From NCBI GenBank assembly GCA_037975125.1, contig CM075850.1:67484390-67548389 (forward strand): a stretch of 64,000 bases of DNA, written 5' to 3'. The stretch comes from Latrodectus hesperus. Taxonomy: Eukaryota > Arthropoda > Arachnida > Araneae > Theridiidae. The notes under the pieces were generated by a model. That model worked only from the letters and a program-made list of their open reading frames with translations. It was not told the DNA's origin and did not search any database. Positions 1 through 11,676 of the stretch are shown here, piece after piece (within the stretch, counting starts at the first letter, position 1; each line of letters opens with the position of its first letter). Both the position numbers and the translations under genes were made by a program.

Positions 1-250
1 CCGTTTCAACGCTATTTAGGGTTTTCGCATGTGCTGAACATTTTGCGATGGTAAAAAGTAGGCGTTGCCATTCGAAAATTTCGAGTTTCTGTCACTATAA
101 CTGTAACCGCGAGGGCCACTGTGTTGCCATTCACAAAATCTCGAGCGCATATCTCAAAAGAACTATATTTGAAGTATCGTCTTGATCGGTTAAATAGAAT
201 GGACGCTAGAAGTGCAGATGTTGGCAAAGTTTTTTTATAATCACCCTGTA
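1..250 (-). mobile_element. 5' end of a mariner-like (DD41D-type) transposon, cut by the window edge
   Basis: Positions 1-250 match 23,862-24,112 with only about half a dozen differences. That second copy lies upstream of a readable transposase on the minus strand. The segment here is therefore the untranslated 5' region and terminal repeat of another copy in the same orientation, with its transposase off the left edge. The outer end reads inward as TACAGGGTGATTATA, including the TA target dinucleotide typical of this superfamily. An 81-codon minus-strand frame at 12-257 falls in this noncoding part and is not a gene. Confidence 0.8.
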
Positions 251-916
251 ATTGCAAAGATTTCGTGGGCGAAAAGTACGTGTTGAAGCATACTAATTAA
301 CTTTAACATAACTTTTTACTTGAGATTATTTATAATCTTACTTTTAGGTAATTTATAATCTTACTTATTCAAAATATTTTTTAGTCTTGAATTTTCTTAT
401 AAATTTTAATAAGAATTTGGCGACCATGTTAAAATTAATGAAGATGTTGAATCTTTAGTACGTAACAAATATTTAAATGCTTATAATTCAAGTACATTTA
501 ATTCTCAATCGATACTTTCAAGAATTAGTTTTTTCTGAGATTTATTAGAAAAATGCTGTTGTAGTTTTAAACTTCTAGCAAAGATTTAAATTTATAAAAA
601 AAGTACTACTCTTATACTCAAAAGAAAAAAAAATTCTTGGTGTTTAAATAGTTGTTTGCTATCCAAATTTTAATGCTGTTACTCTCATGTCTTTTAAAGA
701 AACGATTTTATAAAAGTATTCAAATTTTAGATTTAACATACCAGGTGTATGCATATCAAATATAAAGATTGCTAACAGATGTCGCCACGCGTATATAGAA
801 ACATTACCAAAACGTGACACGTGATTTTTTTAGTTTGACCTTTGATACTCACGTTTAGTTTACATTTGGACAAGTTTCAGCGTGTTTTTTTTTTTTTTTT
901 TTTTTCCCCCTACTGT
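251..916. other. No gene seen; AT-rich spacer
   Basis: AT-rich sequence with stops in all frames. A T homopolymer of about 20 bases begins near 887, just before the mariner relic. Nothing else is recognised. Confidence 0.6.
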
Positions 917-1256
917 GATAAAAATGTCGAATTTGCCTTTCGTCCACGATTTGCGGGCAGCATTAACTTTTTGTTACCAACTGAAGCAAAATGCTGCCGA
1001 ATCGCATCAAATGCTTGTAAAAGCATAGGATGGTAATGTTCTGAACCGTGCGCAGTACTACACGTGGTTTGAAAAAGTTTCAAAATGGTGATTTCGATGT
1101 GAGAACCGAGGAGCGTGGCAGACCAGCAAAAAAATTTGAAGATGCTGAATTGTAAGCATTACTCGATGAAGATGATGGCCAAACGCAATGATATCTTGCA
1201 GAACAATTGATGTTGACCAGTGCACTGTTTCCCCGTCGTCTCAAAGCAATGGGCAA
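917..1256 (+). pseudogene. Mariner transposase N-terminal relic
   Basis: Translating from the ATG at 924 gives a mariner helix-turn-helix N-terminus: a stretch like CYQLKQNAAESHQML, then WFEKF, GDFDVR, EERGRPAKKFEDAEL and LLDEDDGQTQ when frames are switched. These words belong to the mariner (DD34D) DNA-binding domain. In-frame stops (for example TAG after MLVKA, and within DDGQTQ) and at least one frameshift destroy the reading frame. Similarity ends near RRLKAMGN at about 1,255, so the catalytic domain is absent. It is a 5' fragment of a dead element, unrelated to the DD41D copies at 1-250 and 23 kb. Confidence 0.8.
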
Positions 1257-2850
1257 TATTTTTAGAAATATATTAAATTCAAATTTACTGAGAATTTGGA
1301 ATAATTCTAAAAATATTTGTTAACATTTTCTTAATAAATCTTGAATAAAACAAGTTATACGTCGATAAGTTTTTTGTAAAACATATTTTTAAATTTCAAT
1401 TCACGGTAAGAAATAAGTTTAATTGATATATAATTTTACTTAAAATTACGCATTGAATTGAAAAATCATCGTGTGTAAATGAAGTCTGAAACATTAGTTC
1501 GGAAATCAAAATAAATTTTAGTTCGAATAATGTATGTAAAGTGTTTCTAAATGTATATAAACACATAAGTTGAATTTTTATATATATATATAAAATTGAA
1601 TATTTGAAAGTCATGTGAACGTAACACAATGAGATTTATACGTATAAACCTTCTACTCAAAAATCGAAGAAGTCGAAGAAATTTTCCTGAATATAAAGTG
1701 CTTTTCTCTCAAATTTTAATTTCTGCAAATAACTTAAAATTAACCTTCTCGTCAATTTCAGAAAAATTTATCAATCCCCAATGCTGACCAAATTCTGTTG
1801 TATTATAACATACGAATAAATATATATTATTTACTGAAGATTCATTTTCTTTATTTTAATAAAGCACCAAATTTTTGCCAGAATTTATACGTGAAATTCA
1901 TCACTGAAAACATTCGGGGTAAGCCAGGTTGATGTTGTACATTCAGATAAAATGAAATAGTTAATATATTTAGCAGAAGTCAAATTATTTCCTCAAATAT
2001 TAAAAATGTATTACAAACCTGATGTCTTATAGCTCTCTTCAAGGTTTCAAAAGTGAGAAGAATTCATTAATCAAGTTTTCTTATTCACAGGATGTTATTG
2101 TGCAATATCTAAATAATTTTCATGATACAGGTGTCAAATATTAGAAGAATTATCTGGAAAACCTCTACTTATATAAACTAAAAAAGAGCGTACGCAGAGA
2201 ATGATAGTGCTTTCATTAGCATTGTTAAAAATGATGACGAAATTTGCTTGACAAGGTTTTTAGTTTTCCACGTTTGACCTCTGGCATACTATACCACATA
2301 GGCATTTCGAAAGTAGAACTTGTTCCTTTTGCTCTTACCTTTGTTCTTGGTGACAGTTACAACAACTATTTAAAGAAGAAAATTATTTGCAAAATATTTT
2401 GTTCTCATCAACATTGACTATTAATTTCATTTCTTGACATTCTTGTTTTCTGGAGTTAATTAATATTACTTTCCTTCGAAATTTTAGAAATACTGAATTC
2501 AAAGAATAAAGTAAATTATTTAGTCATGTTTTATTAAGTTTGTTTAATTATTTTTGTTCATTATTAAGTCTGTTTTATTATTAAATCATGTTTGAATTAT
2601 TAAGTCAAATAATAAAGTAAATTATGAAGAACAAAAAAGTAAAATGTTATCTATTTGTTTCACGAATGCCAACGTAAGATTTTAAAAATTTGTAATACAT
2701 TTATGGAAATATTTAAATAAATGTACATTACATATTGCAAGATTTAACTCTTAAATTTGCTTTCCGTAAAAATAAAAATATTTTTTCTTATTTTATAGAA
2801 AACTAAAAGAAATATACCGAATAAATTGTTTTCATTTTTAAATTCAATTT
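1257..2850. other. No gene seen; AT-rich spacer
   Basis: Only short frames occur, such as a 77-codon minus-strand frame at 1,396-1,629 made of low-complexity codons. There is a short TA run near 1,579-1,593. No protein or RNA gene is recognised. Confidence 0.55.
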
Positions 2851-2988
2851 CACATTTCGTGGTTTCGATTACCATCTCTGTTGTGGATATCTGTAGTGAT
2901 TTGGAGTCTAAATTAAACTGTCGATTCCGATTAAATTAATCTTTGTGTGCAAAAAATGTCTATAAAGTGGCAAATCACTCGACATACA
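2851..2988 (+). repeat. Degenerate tRNA-derived SINE (family A)
   Basis: It aligns along its length with the better copies at 8,338 and 42,682: a B-box-like segment near 2,860, the block around GTAGTGATTTGGAGTC, then the conserved GTGTGCAAAAAATG and a GTGGCAAATCAC end matching GAGCGACAAA. The A-box half is missing. Divergence marks an old copy. Confidence 0.65.
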
Positions 2989-4619
2989 CATTTTTTGAGG
3001 TGCATACTTGGTATATTTGTGCATTTCTGTAAAAAAAAAAGAGGGGAGCATATAGTGGCGTGTAAGTTTCAAACAGAATAAAAGAATCTGGAAAATGTTG
3101 CTAGAAAATGTTTTAAAAAAATCCTGTATTTATCTCAAATTCATTACTTTTGTGTTTCGTGAGAATTCGGAATTTGACTGATGCCAGGTACACAGACGTT
3201 TCAAATAAAGTTTGAACATGATAATCGAAACGTGTCCAAAAATCGTAAGCAATCGATATCATGGCTTAAATTCTAAGTTTTTTTATCACTGAAATGGGTT
3301 AACAAAATTCCTCATGTGTTTAAATTTAATTAGATTTCTTTGATATTAATAACCAGAAATGTGAAAAAATAAAACGATATGAAATGTGCTTTTTTAAATT
3401 TTCAATTCATAATTTTGAGGTTAATTATATTATGAAAGACAATTTCCCCCGGTGATATCTAAACCCAAGTTTGACACGTTGTTAGTAATAAAATATTAAT
3501 TAATATTATAGAAAATTCATATAATAATTTTATTTTATTCAAATAATTTTCACTATGTTTTTAAGAATCATAAATTATAATTTTCCATTTTAGTTTAGTT
3601 AGATTCCGGTTAGTTTATTTAATTTTTAGTTAAAATTATATTGGGTTAATTTAGTTAGTTTATTATAAAATGTTGAAATGTGTAGTGTATAAATTGTAGT
3701 TAGATTTTATATTCAAAATTATCTTGAAACTCGGAGATAACTGGGAAAATAGGCTTTTTTAGGAGGGGATAAATTTAATTTTGCCCTGTATCACTATGCT
3801 TTTGTGCTTTTCATTTAGTTCGTGTTTTCATATAAGAGCAAAGAGCCTTGAAATAATGAATTATTTAAATATTTGACCTCATGATAAACAAAAACATGGC
3901 CTCGTGATACATTTTGTTTCCATGGTTACGCCATATATACTAAGAGTTCTGTTTTAAAATAATCGATATAGAAATTAAAGGTTTTGAAAACATTATCTGT
4001 TTTTATTTCATTTTTGTTAAACTTACGATTATAAGGTGCCGCATCTCAATCTCAATGCAACTAAATTTCTACTGGTTTGGAAACGAGTTCCCAAGCCTAA
4101 TTTGTCGTGACACGTTAAACAAATATGAATTTTAAAACACCATACCTTATCCATATCATAAATTAACGAAGGCTGATGTAAGCGAAGTGTGTACAAAACC
4201 GTGTTTATGAAGTAGAATTTATGAATTATGGTAAGAGAACATTCTAATTTGTGCGATAAAGTACATAAACTTGTTTCTGAAACTGTTTAAAATTTTGATC
4301 TCGTTTTAACACTCATAATGTGGATTCTTAAAAACGAATAATATTAAAAAAATTAATATTTTTAACTAAGAATTCTTTATGTATTTCTGTCAAATACATA
4401 TCAATAAAAAAACACTTTAATATTGCAAATTTATTTAAATTTTAATGAGAAATACCCTTAATTTCTTAATCCATATATTTGGAAGTCAAATTACATTATT
4501 TGCAATTTATAAATTACTTATAAATCTTGAAATGTTAAGTGAATATCTTAAGTATTAAGAAACATTTAAAACTTTAAATGTTAAATAATATATACACAAT
4601 ATTGATGCTCCTTTTTACC
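2989..4619. other. No gene seen; possible but unproven LTR-like stretch
   Basis: AT-rich. Around 3,750-4,110 the composition changes: a purine tract GGAGGGGATAA, a TATA-like CATATATACT and a T-rich end resemble parts of a retroviral-type LTR. No paired repeat, primer site or coding remnant supports this. No gene is seen. Confidence 0.4.
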
Positions 4620-6100
4620 AACCTATTATGACAGGTAAAATAATTCTTAAAATCGAATGTTCATAAAGTAGAAAAATAAGTGTTAGAACTTAATCTATTT
4701 TTTTTTTACTTAACTTTTCTTTATTAATTCATTACTAATAAAAAAACCATTTAGTATGCACTCTTTAAGAAACGTGTAGAATTATAGTTTTAAAGCGAAT
4801 TTTATTTGTGAAAAATCAAACAGTTGCCGCTTTTTTGTTTTAAAACTACTTTTTTTCAAAAAAAAAAAATGTTTTCATTCTCTAAGTGTAGGAAAGCATC
4901 TTACGGTTTCTTTTTCCTAAAGTTCCTCAGCTTTGTTACCGATTCATCTGCTTGTTTTGACAAATGGAAACATCACTGCCGTTATTTTTTTCTTGTTTGC
5001 TATCGGAAAAAGTTTTTCATTCTCATTCGTTATGTTATTGATCATTTAACAAGCTGGCGCTTTTTACACAAACAAATTACACCTGAGTCTATATTCAATA
5101 ATACTAAAATGAAATTTTGGACACCAGTGGGTTTCTTTGTCGAAGTTCATTGATGAGAACTCTTCAACTTAAGTCATCAAATAAATGCTCTTGTCTTTTC
5201 TTTATTTATGGTAATTCTTTTATAAAATCTACATGTCACATTCACCTAGATATCATTTTTCTGCAAAGTTCCAAGCATAAGTTGACAAATGCGTTGCGTT
5301 TAGTATGCCTTTTTTTCACAAGACGATTCCAAATCATGATCACCTTTGGTGGAAGTATATTTGCTTTTGAAGCTATTGATTATATTCTGATGCATGAATT
5401 AAAACGGAATTTAAATTACAAGCAAAAAATTCAACACCTGCTGCTTAAAATCAATCCGGGATTTCCAACATCAGTCCAATTAATTATCTATAATTCAAAG
5501 AATTCACCTTTCTCCAATAAAAATATCCATTCAGATTTTTCAACCGTAAGTAAAAAAAAAAAATTAAAAAGTCGGATAAAAAGATGCATGAAAACGATTT
5601 TACAAAAAATAGATTCTTAAAGTTTTAGCTCAAATGGAAATTATGAAATGAACATTGCGTCTCTTTGATTACGTAAGAGACCAGCCACTAGTTCGTAAAT
5701 TCACGAGTTCATAAAATGATAAAAACGACTGAAAAAATCAAAATTATAAGTTCAAAAAAATCCAAGAAATTTAATTTTAAATTTTCATTAAGGTTCAGGA
5801 ATTATAATTAATGATTTTCATATAGTTTTTGTCTGAATTCTTTAGCAGTGAATGAACTCAGATAATACCCTTGTTTATGATTCAGCGTATCTTTTCTGTT
5901 CGTCATTTTATAACAAGTTATGGTTGAAATTCACCGCTAATTCTGCGTAGGTAGCACGTTTGATAAAATTCGCTTTCAAGTCTCATAGCTTATTTATGAA
6001 CTTAATAATTAAGCAACTTTTCACTCTAGATTTAATTTTCTAGATCATATGAAATGTATTAAACGTTACAAAAGTAAAAATACTTCTCTTGTTGACGCTC
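4620..6100 (+). repeat. Direct duplication, copy 1 (unrecognised sequence with decayed frames)
   Basis: This segment is repeated, diverged, at about 6,105-7,490 with an offset of 1.42-1.49 kb. Anchor matches include TTCTTAAAATCGAATGT (4,646 and 6,135), GTGGGTTTCTTTGTCGAA (5,127 and 6,567) and CCACTAGTTCGTAAA (5,684 and 7,129 region). Two overlapping frames occur here (4,824-5,153 and 5,117-5,620, different phases); together they suggest one former coding stretch broken by a frameshift. Neither product matches a family I can name. In copy 2 the corresponding frames carry many stops. It could be an old duplicated gene exon or part of an unclassified transposon. The strand follows the frames and is tentative. 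Confidence 0.6.
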
Positions 6101-6104
6101 GTAT

Positions 6105-7490
6105 TTATGAATCAGTAGAGATCAGTAAAATAGTTCTTAAAATCGAATGTCCACAAAATAAAAAAAGTAAATATAAGGGTGTTTTTTTTTTTAATAATAA
6201 ATAAATAAATACATTTATCCTTGGAAAAAAATCCTTTTTCATTTTATACATGCAAAATCAAGCAACGTGAATCACTTCTATTTTTTTCTGTTTCAAAACT
6301 ACATTTATTAAAATAATTTTTTTTTACTCTTTCGATGTAGGAAAGTATTTTACTTGTTTTTCTCAAAAAAGTACTTGGATTTGCTTAACCATTTATCTGC
6401 ATGTTTTGCAGATTGTCGCAACACTTCATCGTTTCTCTTTGATATCTGAAAATTCTTTTTCATTTATTATGTTCTCAATCATTTAATAATTTGAGATAGC
6501 TTATGTGCGTACAAATGTAATCTGATACCGCAATCAAAAATCTCCGAAATAAAATTTCAGGCAGATGTGGGTTTCTTTGTCGAAATTCGTGATCACTAGT
6601 TCATCGTCACTCAAATCGTCAGGTAAATGCTGTTTTCTTCAATAACGACGGCTTCTTTAATAAGGCTGACATGCCGGATAGATCTAAATATTGTTTTTCC
6701 AGCAACATCACTCCATGCGTACATTGACAAGTGTATTGCACCTAAAATGCCAAATTCATATGATGATGATTTCAAGACCTGATCACTCTTAGAAGCATCT
6801 TCTATATTACAATTCGGATTAACTGTGATTAATTATATTCTGTTACATGGATTGCAAAAGGGGGATTAAATTATGCGGCAGAAATTCCACATGAAATGCT
6901 TAAAAAATCCATGATTTCAACGCTAATAAAGAAGTTATCCGGTATTCAGAGGATTTACGATTCTCCTATAAAAGGTCGATCCAAATTTCTCCACTAAAGA
7001 TATAAAAAATAAACACAAAAAAATGTGTATAAAAATGAGTCAGCATTTTTTTTTTTTTTTTTTTTTTTTGAAATTTTAGTTCGTTAATTGAAATTAAAAG
7101 TATCATGTCTGTGGGGCTATATTAGGAACCTGCCACTAGAGTTCGTAAAATCGTGAATGTTCTTAAATTAGACGCTCGTATAAACGAGCATCTAGTGCAT
7201 AAAAATTCAATAGTGCTGAAAATAATAACGTAGTTCTATTTTATTTATTTATTTTGTGTGTGTGTGGAGTTTTACTCAGATGGTATTTTTGTTTATAGAA
7301 TTCATGCTACTGATCAATACTATGGTTAATATATTTGTTTAAGATAATTCAAACTACATTCGATAAAATTTAGAACTTTGCGACATGCTATCATATTATT
7401 CACAGTTTTCTTGCAAGAAAATTGTTTTAACCTTTTTTGTTACTAATTAAAAAAGGAAGTCATTTTGTTTTGCAAAATAGCATGCACCCT
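6105..7490 (+). repeat. Direct duplication, copy 2
   Basis: This is the diverged second copy of 4,620-6,100, with no open frame of useful length. A T-homopolymer near 7,047-7,069 lies where copy 1 is T/A-mixed. Near the end, a 6-bp stem GCTCGT/ACGAGC with a 4-nt ATAA loop follows the shared GTTCGTAAAATCGTGAATG block. The similarity continues past that block (ACTCAGAT at 5,859 and 7,274), so the unit is larger than the coding-like part. Confidence 0.6.
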
Positions 7491-8337
7491 TGATATAAAT
7501 TTCGATTATTATATGTGGGAAAACAAAACTAAATAAAAGAATACAGTGTAAATTAAAAATATTTTAATTTAATTAAATAAAACTGTTGTTTTACTGCCAT
7601 TATTAGTGTTTATTTTTAATTTATCTGTTATCTATTATACGTAACTGTTAAATGTAATTCATTTTAAATTTTATTAAGTTATTTAAGCATTCAGGCTTCA
7701 GCAAAGAAAAAAGAAAAACCATAATGAAGAAAACTATTGGAAATTGCTTGAACATGGAACTTTTTGTAAAATAATATTTTCTTCGTTTTTCCAATACATG
7801 TATAATATGCTGTTGCATTAAAATTCATGCACTTTATTGAAAAAAATTAATAAATTATCATTTTAGAAACATTACTCTTAAAGGTTATCCAAAGCAAAAA
7901 TGATGGAAGTATTAAGCCATTATTTTTATGTAATTAATTAAATCCTTATTCCCTGCTTTGAATTAAAAATGGTTGTATGGAAGGAAAATTTATGTTATCA
8001 AGTTGAGCTCGTCTTTGTAAAGCTATATTTCATTTCAAAATTTTTATTACAGCGTTATTAATTAGTTGAAACCATAATTAACACTGATTTAAACTCTATG
8101 TAAAATTGCTTATGTTGCTATTTAATTTAAATGTAACACCGTTCAAAATCTCCGCTTACTGTAAAAACGTCAAGTTTTTTTTTTTCCTTCATTTTCAAAC
8201 TATCGTCTATGCGTAACCACTGAGGAGAGAGAAAGAAAGTATATCAGTTGCCATCTCCTTGTATACTTAACGACATGATTTGAAACATTTTTGGTGGTAA
8301 AGTGTTATTTTATTCTCTGTAGTTAATGCCGAGCTGG
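7491..8337. other. No gene seen
   Basis: AT-rich sequence without a recognisable frame, repeat or RNA. The last 13 bases (8,325-8,337) are the left target duplication of the following SINE. Confidence 0.55.
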
Positions 8338-8504
8338 CAGCCGAATGGTTAGCGCTCTTGCCTTCGGTTCAACAGTTCGTGGATTCGAATCCCACCTTGG
8401 GCATGGATGTTTGTAGTGTTTCGGAGCCCTCTTTAAAACCGTAGGTCCCTATCTAATTAGCCCTCGTGTGCAAAAAATGACCGTTGAGCGACAAACAAAT
8501 AAAT
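8338..8504 (+). repeat. tRNA-derived SINE (family A) with target-site duplications
   Basis: The head GCCGAGCTGGCAGCCGAATG and the downstream GATTCGAATCCC resemble the A and B boxes of an RNA polymerase III tRNA promoter. The tRNA-unrelated body runs from GGGCATGGATGTTTGTAG to GCAAAAAATGACC, ending in an A/C-rich tail. Near-identical 13-bp direct repeats flank it (8,325-8,337 CTCTGTAGTTAAT; 8,505-8,517 with one mismatch), the signature of LINE-driven insertion. Copies at 40,324 and 42,682 have the same structure. Confidence 0.9.
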
Positions 8505-8517
8505 CTCTGTAGTGAAT

Positions 8518-9568
8518 GACTTTATGCATACGCCACTGGTCAGAAATGCATTTAAACGCAGAGGAGGAAAAAAAAATCTCGACTTCAATATTCAAAAATG
8601 TTATAGCTAAAAGGAATTTTCAAGCGTTTCGCATCTCATTCGATTTGTTTTTCGCACATCTACATGTGAGACATCATTTTCTGATTTTGAACCAAGCTAA
8701 GTAAACAATAAATCATGTTACTTCTCCAAATCTGAATTTTTCCCCAAACCTAAGTACACGTTTTTCTCTAGAGTTAGTGACTGCAAAAGCTGACATCACG
8801 AAGGCCAGTACAAATTCCCTCGTTATGTGTATATTTCAACTAGAAAATCTTTTGCACATGTTATGGTCGAAAGCTGCTTTGCTTGTGTGAATTAGTTTTC
8901 AATTAATGTTTTAACATTTCATTATGTAAGGTATCGGGGAATGAGATATTCTATTTTCTTTATTATGTAACATCTAAAAATTCCATACCTAACCATTATA
9001 AAAACTATATGTTACCAATATTTACTAGATTGAGTATACGAAATAATGAATTTAATTAAATTGTGTCAGTTGCTCTTTCCATCTATGTGTTACTACTTCT
9101 AAAAAATTTTCCTGGGAATATATTTTACAACTCGTGAACAAATTGCAAGAAACCTGTCGTGATTCTCGGAAAAAGATTATTATGCTCAACACAAAATTAT
9201 TCCGGATAAGCTGTTTATGTGAATAAATTTTGAGTATATATCACCTATTTTATATGCTATTAATCAATTTGTCTTCATATTTCATTATTTTATTCCTAGA
9301 ATAGAATTCATGAAATTTATGTGTTCTTTTCTATTTTCAAACTTGAAATTACTTAATTTTACAATATTTTAATACATTTGTTTTTGTTTTGATAACAAAT
9401 ATTTTAAAAAAGATATAGAATTTGAAAATTGGAATTGGATACTTGGGTAGGTTTTGTTTTCTTATAAATCATTGCACAAAATCTCAAAAAAAATTTAAAA
9501 ATAAAATCTTAAGGATTGTTTTTGTATGAAATAACAGATATTTACGCAGGATTTTTTATGTAATGCAA
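8518..9568. other. No gene seen
   Basis: AT-rich. A 62-codon plus-strand frame overlapping the SINE target duplication (8,516-8,704) has no recognisable features and is not called. Confidence 0.5.
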
Positions 9569-10977
9569 CAGTGACCAAAATTATGGAAAGCTTTTTGTAA
9601 AAAAGATTTTTTTGAGGCTTTAAGTTTCATATTTATAGCTTTTTGGAATACTGCCATAAAGTTTTTATCACTGAGAAGAAAAGTTAATTAAAAAATATAT
9701 ACAATGCAGAGTAAAGTTTGTTTTATTATCTTCACTTTACCTAAAATTAAGTTAAAAAAAATAAACAACGAAGCGTAACTTGCTTTATTTGATGTAAAAT
9801 AATTTTCTTTCAATTAAATGTTGTGAATGAATATGAGTTTAGAAAGCCATATATCAATTTGTTTTTTCAATGAAGCAATCATATTGCGTTTAAATTCAAC
9901 TCTAGTGTAATGGAGGTCATATGTTAATGTGTTAAACAGTTGCTTGTAAGTGGCTGGTTTTTATTGTATTAATTTCATTTAATAAACTTTTAAAGTGCAA
10001 TAAAATTATAGAAATGTCACTTGTTAGTGCATGGAGTGTTTAATGGAGGATGAATCAATTTATCCCAAAAATAAATTTAGATTGAATGTCAGACTGAACT
10101 CCAAAATTTAAAGCCATTATTTTATCTGTCGTTATGTAAGTTGAAAAGATTAAATCAAAAGTTTTAAAAATTAAAGTAAGCTTTAAACCTATGTTAACTG
10201 AACAGGAATGAGGAGATAATATTATTTGGAGTGATGAGACAAAAATCTCCCCATGCGGTAGTGATGGCCTAAAAATACACAAAATGGAGAAATATTGAAG
10301 GTATACATCCTGGCTGTATTACGCTTACATTGAAATCCAATTCATCAAAAAATGGAGGTAGTATTTGTCTAATATAAATGGAAATATAAATAACCAAAAA
10401 TACATGAATACCTGAATCTAAATTGCATCCTTAAATGCATAATCTTTTCTAAGATAATGGCGCACTTGTATTTCATCAGAATTCAGTTCCATGCCATGTG
10501 GTTATTGTGTGCAAACAATAGTTTCAACATAATTGTATTTCTTTGACCTGAAACTACCCAAAATTTAATCTTATTGAAAATCTATGGAGGTGATTACAGA
10601 AATTAGTGAATGAGAAACTACTTATCAACTAAGCCCAATAATTTAGCAGAAATATGTGTCAACCTTGGTTTCACATTATAATAGCTAATGATCTCTCAGT
10701 TTGTTCACTTCTTAAACCTTTTCAAGTACATTAAATTCAAGTTACCCAATTAAGTATTAACTAAAAGTATCTAATTGTTTGTATCATTTTTCCTGATTTC
10801 TATTATATAGTAATAAAATTTATTTCATAAAAGTTTGAATATAAAATATTAATATTTTGATTAAATTATAATTCCAATAAAACAAAATTTTATGATGTTA
10901 CCTTAAAAAATCTTAGTGTTTTTAACCCTCAAGCATCAAACATAGTTTTTTCGAAAATTTTCAACAATTTGGTCACT
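9569..10977 (+). mobile_element. Decayed Tc1-like transposon with remnant terminal repeats
   Basis: The ends are imperfect inverted repeats: AGTGACCAAAATTATGGAAA at the left, and a right end reading inward as AGTGACCAAATTGTTGAAAA. Between them, the plus strand in mixed frames shows Tc1 transposase landmarks: IIWSDET near 10,210 (first catalytic Asp), NGNINNQKYMN near 10,377, and NLIENLW near 10,565, the usual continuation of the third catalytic region. Stops and indels are frequent and the N-terminal DNA-binding half is not readable. Total length of about 1.4 kb is normal for the family. The element is non-functional. Confidence 0.75.
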
Positions 10978-10980
10978 ATG

Positions 10981-11465
10981 CAAGTAATAATGCAATATAT
11001 GAAGGCTCTTTTTTATTTCTTGCCTTATGAAATTTTCAACGATTTTAAAACGACAAACTACACATTTGTATACTGTAAGAAAAGATTCTCATGCATACTG
11101 AAATTAATTAGAGAGAAAACATGTCAAATTTGTTTGCCTAAAATAAATTTGATTTCTAATTTTTCTTCGCGAAACATAAATCACGTTAAACATTGTATTA
11201 TTATCCGGATTGTGATAAGTTTAATATTAAACCACTCATTCGAGTCTGAAATCTCACTAAGCTGAGCTCGTATAATTTTTTCAGATGTAATTATATTGAG
11301 ACATGAAATACAACTTATGCAAAATATAAATCATATGATGAGCTGATAGAAAAAAATAAATAATATGTGAGCAAATTCAAAATTTAAGACTCTTCACAGC
11401 TGTGAATGCATTACATCATTAATATTATCCTTTATTCACATACTGAGATATTTTATTTTTTACAG
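10981..11465 (+). other. Intron sequence upstream of the copper-transporter exon
   Basis: AT-rich, with a pyrimidine-rich tract ending in TTTTTTACAG at 11,465, a good splice acceptor. The 98-codon frame at 10,969-11,265 has no recognisable features. No upstream exon of the transporter was found here or further left. Confidence 0.6.
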
Positions 11466-11676
11466 GTTTCAAGTGCATACAATTCATGCAGTTCTCTACA
11501 TGGTCCAGGTTACTATGGGTTATTTGCTAATGTTGATCATCATGAGCTACAATGCATGGCTAGCCTTAACTGTATTTACGGCCGCTGGATTCAGCTACTA
11601 TTTTTATAGTATGTTCGTCTTGCATAGACCGACAGTTGTCCCCATAGAAATATTGTCGCCTGGAGAATACGACTAG
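11466..11676 (+). CDS. High-affinity copper transporter (CTR1/SLC31 family), last coding exon
   Basis: CTR1 proteins are trimeric copper(I) channels in plasma or endosomal membranes. This exon encodes their C-terminal third. After the acceptor AG at 11,464-11,465, the frame reads FQVHTIHAVLYMVQVT, then TM2 GYLLMLIIMSYN with the diagnostic MxxxM copper-gating motif (MLIIM), then TM3 AWLALTVFTAAGFSYYFYS and a short cytosolic tail ending GEYD before TAG at 11,674. The family's TM3 GxxxG packing motif appears here as AxxxS (small residues kept), and the His-Cys-His tail found in vertebrate CTR1 is absent. Upstream exons with TM1 and the Met-rich ectodomain are not in view; they may lie left of the window. 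Family assignment is firm. Whether it is the CTR1-like or CTR2-like paralogue is open. Confidence 0.85.

Noticed and set aside
3470..4110. Possible solo LTR (purine tract, TATA-like site, repeated TGACACGTT words)
   Set aside because: No second LTR, primer site, target duplication or coding remnant; evidence insufficient.
5117..5620. 167-codon frame as a real gene
   Set aside because: Overlaps another frame in a different phase, and the duplicate copy at 6.5-7.0 kb is full of stops; better treated as a relic within the repeat.
8371..8404. Isolated tRNA gene suggested by GATTCGAATCCC and similar B-boxes
   Set aside because: The same tRNA-like head recurs with a conserved non-tRNA body and target duplications, so these are SINEs.
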